From: Enoplolaimus lenunculus
Taxonomy: Eukaryota > Nematoda > Enoplea > Enoplida > Thoracostomopsidae
Direction of reading: 5' to 3'
Length of the DNA: 64,000 bases
Assembly (NCBI GenBank): GCA_030248215.1
Contig: JASANG010003810.1
Location: 186,001-250,000 of the forward strand
The notes beneath the pieces were generated by a model. The model did not search any database and had not been told where the DNA came from. It saw nothing but the letters and a program-made list of their open reading frames with translations. The translations under genes and the position numbers were made by a program. Below are positions 51,183-62,000 of the stretch, piece by piece (position 1 is the first letter of the stretch; each line of letters opens with the position of its first letter).

Positions 51183-51584
51183 AGGGTGTAATCGGATATT
51201 CGTTTCCGGCAAAAATTGGTGTCCGTTTTCGTTATAGAAATAACAGAAATTAAATTATTTTTACGTTCAAAATCAGTTCTAAATCACACGTATATATTTC
51301 TCGCAATTTTTTGTTACAGATATGCCGCAATTGTTCGAAATGAAATAAAAAATTAACGCAATTCATCCAAAATCTTCAAAAATTTCGATGCATCCGCCAT
51401 TTTTGCTTTGAAATTTTCAAAACACTGGTAAATTTGTGCACGCCTGTCAATTATGTTGGCGGAAAATAAAACATTTTTCAAACTTTTATAGTCCAATATT
51501 CGTTTTCCGTTTCCGTTTCGGATATTTTGATCACTATCCGTTTCTGCACTTCCGTTTCCGTTATTTTTACTGTCCGTTTACACC
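51183..51584. repeat. TIR element family J, copy J1
   Basis: AGGGTGTAATCGGATATTCG at the left and TACTGTCCGTTTACACC at the right form the ends. ATTTTGCTTTGAAATTTTC and ACGGAAACG-type blocks lie inside. Confidence 0.7.
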
Positions 51585-51609
51585 ATGGTTAGCAGACACA
51601 ATTGCTCGT

Positions 51610-52037
51610 ACTGTAGTGACCCGAATTCGAGGGGGGACTGATACTTATTTGGCCTCTCCAGAGGGTATCCCCCTTGTTATTCGGTTATGGACTGTTATTT
51701 ATTTTTAACCCACGCTCCGCCACCCTTCGTTACTGATATATATCCGGTACTGCAATTTATCCGTTGAAATAAAGGGTTATATTTGTCTTGTGTCAATAGG
51801 TTGAGCGATAATGCAAGGTTACACTTAGGAGTGTACTTTCAAACTTTAAGTACGCTTTAAAGTTTCGAACTGAAATTATTTGGTCCTGGAGTCATTTTTG
51901 CGCTACAATTAGGGATAACTGACATTTATGTACTCTATTCGCTTATGGACTCTTATTAGGGATACGGACTATTATTTAGTGGGACTCAAAATGGCGACTC
52001 CCTTCTTATTACCCCCTGTAATTCCGGTCACTACAGT
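51610..52037. repeat. TIR element family F, complete copy F3
   Basis: CTGTAGTGACCCGAATTCG at the left and GTAATTCCGGTCACTACAG at the right are inverted over about 16 bp with few mismatches. TA lies directly outside both ends, as in Tc1/mariner-type insertions. It has no coding frame, so it is non-autonomous. Confidence 0.95.
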
Positions 52038-52365
52038 ATGCTCATCCATTTCGGAAAGTATTTTTCACAATCTCAAGGCTACATACCTTACCCAAATCCA
52101 ACTCCAATTCATCTCTTCCCTTATGGAACCATAGCTTAAAACCTATATCGCTAATAGTTTACCGTATAGGAAAATGAACAAATACTGATGATATACTAGA
52201 AGTATATATGTCATTAAGCTTATTAGAACTTCTCAGGTTTGAGTATAAAGTCAACAATAAGCAATGTTTGGTAGCACTGGTAACCATGGTACAAAATAGA
52301 AATGGAAGAATTATCGGCAATCTACAAGTGTACGACTATAAATACCAATATACAAAAGCCAGCGA
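52038..52365. other. Unassigned stretch
   Basis: Nothing supported was found. Confidence 0.35.
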
Positions 52366-52500
52366 ATGTATAGAACAGGGCCGTAACAGTAGTATAAGCA
52401 TATTCGTAGCCTAAACCATCAGTGTATTAAGAATAAACCTATTTCTAAGTCTAAGTCTAGCTTGAGCGAAAAAGTAGTTGAAACCTTTTTCATGCTTTAG
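52366..52500 (-). repeat. TIR element family B, right end decayed
   Basis: GAATGTATAGAACAGGGCC and CAGTAGTATAAGCATATTCG are clear. After TTTCTAAGTCTAAGTC the match fades. Confidence 0.7.
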
Positions 52501-52847
52501 CGATTCGGCCAAAAAGCGGTTCGCCGCTGATGTTTTGGGCCCAAAAGCCTATGATAATGAAAAGGTTATGAAGGCAAAGAAAAAACTTTTTTGTGGTTCT
52601 TGGGTATAAAAATACAGATATGGTTTAGTAAGGTTCTTTTAAACGAAACAATTCACTAGGTTTAGGCCAGTTGATTAAATACATTTGTGAAAATATATTG
52701 CCTTATTTAAGTAGACGCGTATAAAGATGTCAATTTCGAGGGGGTAACCGAGAAAATTTTTTAATCTCTATAACGCATAAATAACTTTGGAAAACCTGAC
52801 CATGTAAAAGATCAGGGGCAGTCTCTTTGCAGAACCCAAAAACAATA

Positions 52848-52944
52848 CACTGCAAAAAATGGTGAGTCAAATTGACTACACAAATTGAGTCAAAATTTGA
52901 CCTCCTTTTGACCGAGTCAATTTGACTCACCGTTTTTTGCAGTG
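52848..52944. repeat. Foldback element family C, short copy C10
   Basis: CACTGCAAAAAATGGTGAG to CACCGTTTTTTGCAGTG with only about 60 bp between. TA flanks both ends. Confidence 0.85.
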
Positions 52945-53037
52945 TACAAACACTTTGCTTTTATCATGTACTTGATTCATTGCTACTCGGTATTTACTGC
53001 ATTATGGAAAACAATTCCAATGTTATACTTTGGCTGG

Positions 53038-53399
53038 CGTAAACAGCAGTAAGCATCAAACTAAAATAACGGAAACGGATATTGAAGTATAAAAGTTTCA
53101 AAAATGTTTTATTTTTATGCCAACACAATTGATGCGTTTATAAATTCACCGGTTTTTCAAAGCTTCGAAAGAAAAAGTGGTCGATCGTGGATGCATCGAA
53201 ATTTTAAAAATTTTATATGGTTGAATTTCATAATTTTTATTTCGATTCAAACAATTGCAGCATGTCTGCAATGAAAAATTGCGTGATATGTGCGGGATTT
53301 ATAACTGATTTTGAACATAAACATAACAGAATTTTCGTTATTTCTATAACGGAAACAGACACCGATTTTTACCGGAAACGAATATCCGGTTTACACCTT
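53038..53399. repeat. TIR element family J, copy J2 (inverted relative to J1)
   Basis: TAACGGAAACGGATATTG near the left and ACGAATATCCGGTTTACACC at the right match J1 in reverse, with shared GAAAATTGCGTGATATGTG. Confidence 0.65.
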
Positions 53400-53545
53400 G
53401 GTAAGCATATTTTTAAGCTTAAGCGTATAACTCAGCGGAAGGTTAAACACAAAAATTAGTTTAAGGCTTACTCTATGGTCTAGAAAGAAATGGCTCTCCC
53501 CTGAGTGGACGGGAAAGAAGGTAAAAAAATAAGGTTGTGCTATAC

Positions 53546-53669
53546 TTTTGTTGACGTCCGGCGCCGGCACCGTCCGTCGCCGTCAGTCACTCGTAAGGTA
53601 TCATACGTGAGTAATTCGCGTACGATACAGCACCGAGACCCGACCTCGCTGGACGACAAGTATAGCGCC
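53546..53669. repeat. CpG-rich foldback element family K, copy K2
   Basis: CTATACTTTTGTTGACGTCC to GGACGACAAGTATAGCGCC, with GTCCGTCGCCGTCAGTCAC and TACGCGAATT-type inner arms. Confidence 0.78.
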
Positions 53670-53739
53670 ACCTTTGCCCATGCAGATGGAATGAATCGCA
53701 GTCGACGATACAGCTTTGGCTGTTCGCTAAGCTGTGTGA

Positions 53740-54061
53740 CAGGGTGCAACCGAAGATGAAATATACCGGAGCCGGAGGTGAACGAAACTTGCCGGAGCCC
53801 GAGGTGAGGCGAAATTAGGTAGGAAAAATGGTTAGTTTAATTTCAGCCAAAATCTGCAATATACTGCGAAATATCGGAAATTCTTTCCTGAAAATAGCGA
53901 CAAGAGTACAACGAAACGCGCTAAACAGATAAATTTTGCAAAATTTACAAAATTTTACTACCGAAATGGTCGGAATCTCCGGCAAAAATCCTACCGTAGC
54001 CGAAGCCCGATTTTCTGCCGGAGAAGAAGGCATAGACAGACCTCCGTTTGTACCCTGCTGT
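53740..54061. repeat. TIR element family I, copy with diverged interior
   Basis: ACAGGGTGCAACCGAAG at the left mirrors CGTTTGTACCCTGCTG at the right. GCCGGAGCCCGAGG blocks are near both ends. Confidence 0.6.
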
Positions 54062-54369
54062 GTGACACATAATCACAAACTAAATCTGAACAAAATTTAC
54101 AGATGTACTCGTGACTAGGAGCAGACCACCGCCTAATTATAGCGGCCAGAAAACTTTGGCATACGAGCCAAACCGTTGAAAAAGTTTATGCAAAATAGTT
54201 AGATACCAATTTACCTTACCAAACTGCCGAACAACTCATTATTAACATTAATCTATGAGTGCATTTTACTCGCACAACAAACAGAAAACAAAATCCACAA
54301 ACGTAACGGAAACAATATTTAATATGCTCGCATGTATTGCGAGTTAGTAATAAATGTTCAATTAAGCGG

Positions 54370-54540
54370 CCCATGTAAAATCAGGGGCACAACGTTTTTC
54401 AATGGAACTGCAATAGGGCAAGCATAAGCTTTTAGCCTAATTTTTGCTTAGATTTTATAGCTAAGTATAAACTCATTCTTAGGATTAGGCATAAGCATAT
54501 ACTTATACAAGTACTACGGTCCTTTTCTATACACTGGCCA
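54370..54540 (+). repeat. TIR element family B, decayed copy
   Basis: GGCCCATGTAAAATCAGGGGC to CGGTCCTTTTCTATACACTGG. The hexamers are mostly lost. Confidence 0.8.
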
Positions 54541-54770
54541 AACAAGCTACAATACCTGCGCATCTGAAACAACCCTACTCACAAGCAAGACAAATCAAAC
54601 CGCGCAAAATTTGCCAGATTTCGAAGCTAACCATTCGACGGTTTGAAAGTCACAGAACTGTTTCCAAGCAGTAATCGCTACTCCACACACTTGAAAATGC
54701 GGACATACAAATATTCTGTACCTTGTGAGCGAAACCTAAATACTGACGCATATCCAAACCTTAACAATTA

Positions 54771-54880
54771 CGGCCGATGTTGCTACGAGCGGCGTAACAG
54801 TGCTATAAGCATATTCTTAAGCCAAAGCCCCAGCGTAATGATAAGCCTATAACTATACCTAAACAAAACATCGTACCAGT
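54771..54880 (-). repeat. TIR element family B, left-end fragment
   Basis: GGCCGATGTTGCTACGAGCGG, AACAGTGCTATAAGCATATTC and AAACAAAACATCG are the recognisable parts. Confidence 0.6.
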
Positions 54881-55417
54881 TTAGAAATTGCTGCATTGAA
54901 AAAAATTCAAAAATTGACTTACACAACATGCTATACATACCCCAATAGTAAAACAAATTTCAAATAAATTTCATTTCACTAAAATAGTTTTTTCAGCAAT
55001 GCGTTCAATATTTAAACACTTTGAGTTAAGTTCTTCATTTTCTAAGTATAGCTTCCCATTTTGAGACCGGACTAATTTGCGAGCCTGCGAACAAAGTATT
55101 TACTACTACATCAGTACAGTAGAATATCTCAACGAGAAAAGCTAAAAACAACAAAAAAACTAACAGAATTCTCTCTCTCTGTTGAACAAATTTTGAAAGC
55201 AATCTTCTGAGCAATCATACTATAAAACATTTCTTAGCCATATTTGAGAGTCAAAGTTACTTAATAAAGCGTTTAAGAAAGGTCCATATTTTAAAATTTT
55301 CTATTAACTGCGCTAAAGGTGCAAAATTCGTCAACCTGCCATTTGTTGCATCAACACACTATTTTTCAGCTATCTGCCTTGAAAACATACCTGCTTAGTT
55401 TCGGAAACTCTACTTCA
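54881..55417. other. Unassigned AT-rich stretch downstream of the IleRS exons
   Basis: The terminal IleRS exon (about 50 codons in relatives) would be expected here or further left. None could be identified by eye. Confidence 0.4.
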
Positions 55418-55703
55418 ATAACTTGACCATTTCGCCGTTTTTAAAAGCATACTTAAGACAAGCAAATACTTAAGTCACTGACCGTTCACGCATATTAACC
55501 TTGGTCTAATTAAAATGGCAGACTCTTGATTCCTCCGTAATATAAAACAAAACTATAGCGTTCTTGTTATGACAGTGGCTCACATCTGGCGTTTATTTGT
55601 TTTTGCTCAAAAATTAAGTATTTGCGTAAGTTGGTGACTTAAGTAACTACTTAAGTACTTCTTAAGTAAGTACTCAAGTAAGACATCATAAACCCAGCCA
55701 CTG
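55418..55703. repeat. Foldback element family M, copy M3
   Basis: CCGTTTTTAAAAGCATACTT, ATATTAACCTTGGTCTAATT and AAGTACTTCTTAAGTAAGTAC are in the same order as in M1, ending AAACCCAGCCACTGC. Confidence 0.7.
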
Positions 55704-55805
55704 CTAGCTTCAGATAGACACTTTGCATACCAAAAGGTTCAGCACAACTAACACTGCTGGCAAGCAGATGAATCCCTTCATGCCCCTGGATTTTCACAGA
55801 CGTAC

Positions 55806-56079
55806 CTGTTCTAAAATATCGTCATATCCAAGAGAAACTCCGTTATTCTTCAACAAAACTACTGCACGGCACGACTCTTTTGAAACAAACGCATATTTGG
55901 CTTGCATCTGAGACACAGTTGCTTGCTTGGGCCCTACAGAAAGGGCACTAGGATCTCTGTGCTTAGAAGCATATAAGGTGCATCCGGAAAGTTCTCTCGA
56001 ATCTGTTGACGGCATTACCCGTTCGTATCGTTTAGTTTCTTTGGCGTGACGAAACAAAAATGTTTCACCACCACAAACG
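55806..56079 (-). CDS. IARS1: IleRS exon n (C-terminal extension, second UNE-I-type repeat)
   Basis: It encodes [20 protein letters not shown] to [12 protein letters not shown], 91 codons plus one leading base. Acceptor GGGATAG ends beside 56080; the donor is GAACAG|GTACGT. The stretch LSGCTLYAS matches the LSGKTL-type strand of relatives. Confidence 0.85.
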
Positions 56080-59000
56080 CTATCCCAATGACCAAATAAA
56101 CATTGAACCTAAACATACAACCAGAAAACACTTCATTTCCGGCTAAAATTACTGAACCTCACGTGATAGTTTGCACAAATTTATAATATTTCCAACTTCG
56201 GCAACCATGCTGTCAAGTTAAAATTATAAGCCTTTCATCTGAAACGCATTCAAAAACGGCATTTATACCAAATGGACATTAGGACAGACTTAAACCGGTG
56301 AAAAATTCCAAGGTAAATCCTCGTAACCTCAAAAATATGCGACAAATTTTTTCGTAATTCAGGAGTTTTTCCGGGTTTTCTACATTCTAAAATTTCATCA
56401 AAGATTTAGGCACACATAACAGTCTAACTTTCTCCAGATCCAAGACAGCGACAGGCATGTGAAAATTGAGAGTCAGCGTGCGTGCGCAAGTTATTGTGGA
56501 AAATGCATCAAACCCAACAAATTATACTCGCCCCATTTTCACCCATACAACACTTCGGAACTCACTTCAAGTAATAAGCGGTCATACGAAATACAATTTG
56601 AATTCAACGGATTCTCCAGCAAAACAGTCCCCAAGTGACCCGTTTTCGTGTCAAACACATTGACAAACATAACACCATTTAAATCTCTGTCTTGCTGTTG
56701 CGCTTGAACCGGATTTAACTGAACACTGCCATCACGTCTGGTTAGCGTAATCCGTAGCTTTGAATTTTTCAACTGAAAGTACAATTTAACTTCCTAACAA
56801 TCTGCTCGTGAGATTTGCAATGCGAACATCTAAAAACAATGTAGTGAACGAATAGTTACAGTCACTTAAAAACTCACTCAACTTACCTCACAAACTTCTT
56901 CGATGATAACATTCGGAGCTTCTGTTTCTGGCGGATGGCCGCTAAGCAACGGTTGTCGAATCGCATTTTCGATGAATTCAGCCATTTCAAGTCGGACTCT
57001 GCTAACATCACTATCGCTAGGCGTTACATCGAGATACACGTTCACTTCGTCCGTTGGCACCAGTTTCGCCTGAAACAAAGAATTGCAAGATAAACCCTTC
57101 ATTAGCCAACTGTTTTCAATATCGAAGCTTTTCCTTGAATTTCAAGCAGCAAAAACAAGTAAAGGAAACGCCCAACATCAATATTAAAACAAACATCTAC
57201 TGTTTTGTTCAAACGAACCTTTTTTCGCAATTTTTGAATACGATTCACAATCTCACGTGAAATACCTTCGTCTTGCATTGATGCATCTGGGCGAATATCG
57301 ACCAATACGAGAACCTGAAATCATAGGCTATTCACCATAAAAGAAGGCAAAGTTCTCTGCTCCCAAGACAGAGTTCGCAGTCAAGAGGAATCTTATTCTT
57401 GTTGCATAATAATTTGGTTGGATTCTCCGCAATTCTTTCAGTAAAAAGTTCTAGCGGCTACACTATAGCACACAACGGATCGCAGCGGATTAGGTATTCA
57501 GTCCCACTCACTGAATTGTTTCGCTTCCACACGACAATGATATATTATATTGTGATTTTCGAAATACAGTATAACATCATAACACGCGTTTTACTCACAT
57601 TATTGTCAGAATTAGCTTCGTATCTTTCTTGTAGCGAAGTGTCATCGAAACTGTACATAATTCTAACGTCGTCTGGACTCAATTCTTGTCCGCAAACAGT
57701 AATGAGTCCAATTTCCAAAAACTTGCTCAATTGTTCATCGGTTAATTTCTAAAACGTAAGGAAAATAAAACGGAATTAAGAAAAATAAACGAAACACATG
57801 CACACTTCTTGTTTTTAAACCAAGTTGGACGTTTGTTTTCCCAAAAACTAATAATTTTAGCAAAATTCGGTTTCAAAGTTGCACCTGATCTGAAATACAG
57901 TAAAACACCTGCAACAACTTTGGCGAAAATTGTAAAAAATTGTCATCTTTCAACTGAGTTTGTTAAACCAACTGATCTGGGGCAATTTAAGGGGATGTGG
58001 GAAGGCGCCTGCTGATACGTCTTGCATACAACTGAGTTTTAGAAGTAAAAACAGAGAATTAAAAATCATACATAGGTTACAAAAACATAAATGTTCGCCC
58101 CCCTCCGAAAATTAATTCCTAGGTCCGACAGTGCTACCAGTTTCAAGTTCGAGGGCTTATATTTTGTTCATTCCTGAATTATTCCTCGAAAATAACCCAG
58201 CAATTTCCGGTGTAGATTTATACCGATAATTTGAATTGATCGCTTATGAGATTTTCCGTTGTATATGTAACTGAAATTGAATATTGGGTGACACAGTGCC
58301 CCTGTATTACCCTCATCCATCTGAACTATCGTTTACTTACCCGAATAGCATCAGCAACGGGCTTGAATTCTTTCTTCAACCGTGCGCCAAGGACTTTATG
58401 ATCAGGCTCAGCCCGAAGCTTAACTCCGTATCTAGCTTTGTCCGATGACGTCGTCAGCTCTCGTGCATTCAATTCGTCCAAAATATAATTTTCTAGCGTT
58501 CGAACATCGTCTAAATACTGCGCCTCTGTATGAATCACAACAACTTCACGAACCGGATACTGAAAATATAGCATTTTAAAAACAAAACAGCAGTGCAAAG
58601 TAAATATAGCCGAATTCTCAACAATGTGCAGCACATATCGGCATTTAGCTATAGCTTTAATAACTTGCGAAAAACTTTGAGTAAATTTTGCAATAACCAA
58701 AATTTCAAAATCACAACTTTTGCACGACGCCTGTTCAAAGAATACTAACGTAAACGGTTGTTGAACAAATTCAAACTCCATAAAACAGTAGCCTTTAAAT
58801 CTGCCTAAAAATTTAGCTTTATCGTACCGATGCGATTTACAAAGACACTACAACCTTATAAAACAATTATTGCTATGCGATCTAGCAACACTCAAAACTC
58901 CAAACACCACATTCAAAACCAAAAAATAAATTCAAACCATAAACGGCTGCCATACGCAAACCATTGCTATCCAAGAATCATTTTCGACAATGAGTTTGTG

Positions 59001-62000
59001 CTAAAATTCTTAGTTGTTAGTCCGGCCCCGTTGACAAAATTCTTCATTAAATTACCTTTAAAGGTAGTGTTCGGCGATCACGGATAACACGAGCCAGTTC
59101 AATAACAGTTTGCATGCAAGACACACGGCGTTCAACATCCTTAGCAATAACCGAAGACCTGAATGTAAAAAACAGACGTAAGTTAGTCACACTAGAAAGG
59201 AACGAAACTAAAAAAATTTTTCCGGAATGATACAAATACAAATTAGCAAAAGTAAAAACGCGAAACAAAATTTTCATCCTTTGTAATTCAGACCACAGGG
59301 GTCATATCTATTTGCTTAACCTTGTTTACGCCCATGACATTAACTGCTGACCTCTACAATCATCAGAAGATGGGCAAAACTCAATTCATGAAATTTAATT
59401 TAACGCTCACAAACAATAAAAGTAAAAGTTGGACGAGCGTAATGCGTTCAGCTACTGAACTCAGACAAGTCAATATGGCTGTCACAATCAAGTACTTACT
59501 CTACACTAGGCAATCGCAAATAGTGAACACTATCTTCAACGAGACTGTGGTCCAAAATTTTCTTTAAATTTTGATACATGTATTCGCAAAGAAATGGCGT
59601 GAACGGCGCCTATAAAACATACATCCGATTATTAATGTTATATAAAGTGCTATAACAAGCGCACCTTCCTACGCAAAGCTCTAGCTGTAAGCCCCAGTGC
59701 TGAGCGTTCACCTAAATATGTAATAAAAGTTTGCTGATGTTTCATTGAAGATGATTTTTTAAAGTTTAACCGGTAGTATTCTTGAACACTAAACGTGAGG
59801 TTATACTTTTTGACCATTTTAGTGCATACCAGCAAATCCAACGAAATCCGGAGCCCTACTACGTTGTCCGGCACCGCGCATCATCGTATGCGAAATGCTA
59901 AAATAAGTTGTTTCTGAGGGAATCGAATCATACTTCAAGTGGTCACAGGTTCAACGTGGAATAAGACCCCCGCAGAAAAAATAGTACGACGGACAGACCA
60001 CAGCGTCACCTGTACACAAAAAATCCAATATAAAAAATTCTAGCAAAGCAGACAAAACAGAAATAAAAATTCTAATTACCATTAATCGAACCATTGTAGT
60101 TAAAACAACCGCAAGCGTTTCGAGCGCCGCAGTACAGTCTTTAACGCCAAATTCCCCCTAAAGCAAGTCATTCCAGATCAGCTGTAATCACATAACACAA
60201 TTACATTCCATTGTTGACTAGAAGGCATCCTGAATGGTTTGGGAACGACCAAATCGAAAAAGCAAAATATTTATACATTGCATCATTTTAAAAAAAGCAT
60301 ATCGCAAAAGTGTTACAATGAGTCCCAAAATTGTACATTAAACCTTCAAAATCTATACAAAACATTTTGCTAATACCTGCCACCAGGAATCGTATTTTCA
60401 GACATTTGTAACCCTACTAACCAGTTCGTGTCAGGGTTTCAAACAAGCGAGTTGTGGCAGCTACTAATATCAAACTTTTCTTACAAGTAGATTAGTCAAA
60501 TGCGCAAAACTTGTCAAGTTTTTAATTTTTCCATTGGCCGGTTTAAATTTACAGAACATATCAGCAAGTGCCGATAAATGTTACATACATTTTTACGAAT
60601 ATATGCACAAATCAAAACACAGATTTTGTTTTGGGGCTATTATTTATTACCCACTAAAGTAATACCTTTAGACGGCGTCGATTCATGCGAACATACCAAT
60701 TCGTCAAAGTATCAACAAATTTCACAAGTCGCGGTACAACAGTATGCAACCGATATGCTGAAACAGTAACCTCAATCGTGACAATTTATTTTTATCTGGG
60801 TTTAAATTAGGTTAAAAATCTGGACACCACTCACTTTTCAAGGGCAGTCAGTTTTCAACGAATGATTAAGCATATCACCGACGAAACGTCAACAAGAAGC
60901 GAGTCCAACTTTACGAGAAAGTAACAGCCCAACTTTAACAAAAGTTTCCAAAAAAACTGTAACATCACGTTACGTGCACGTCATGACAGGTAGACCGTAT
61001 GCAACCCAAAAAACACACCGCAATCCTTTGAAACTTGCTAATATCAAGACTGCATGATACAAGAGTGTGCAACTCATTGGGTTCCGCATGGTACAAAATG
61101 TACCACCGGGCGTTGCGTTTATGGCCGACCCCCCTTTGTTTAGAGGGGGGTTGTTGTCACATGCCATAACGCTAAATTAAACTAGAAGCGAAACAATTTT
61201 TGTTGTCAGATACTAAAAGCGTCATAGTTCGCACAGGTTGAACCCCTTTCTAAATAAGGAATGTTGGTTAAAAATGCAACACGTGCCGGGTACATTTTCT
61301 ACACCGAATGTACCCAGTTGCATGCTCTTGTTAAGAAACTAATGCAACGAACTCGTATTTACAAAACGACCCCCTCCCCGCTACATAATGAATATACAGA
61401 ATGTAACCTTTCATTTCTTCGTCAACAAATCCAACCAACGAATTTGTATACGACAGTATCCATTTGTCCATCAGAGACTCAGAAGAGACCAGTTTAGTCG
61501 AAAACTTGACGTTCTCTTCCTACAATAACGACTAACAACAGTTAGGATGTCACTATACTTTTGATAATTCACATGATATCCGCCGCTACGCATGGTAATT
61601 GGCATAAGAAGCCGCACGGTGACGCTGGACAAGTATCAAAATCACGACGTTACAGTGGCAATTCAGTAGCAAGTGTCTGCCAATATTCCCTCGAATAAAT
61701 TCTGCGGACGGTTCTTCTACTTTTGGGGCAAAAAATAAATTTTTACTCAAAAATGACTAAGGTAATAATTTCATGAGTGAAAAATTAATTCTCAAAAATC
61801 AGTACTTACACTTTCAAGCCGGTGAACATTTTGTCCCAAAAATCGATAGGCGTTGTACCACGGTAGAAATACATCCTTCAGCACGTCACGGACGCCGTTT
61901 TCGGTGAAACGCAACGTATCACCGCGTACGACTGGTGAATTGATGAGATACAACCTGAAACGGTAACGCGCTTTTACGTTTTGTTCGTTATACGAGGCGT

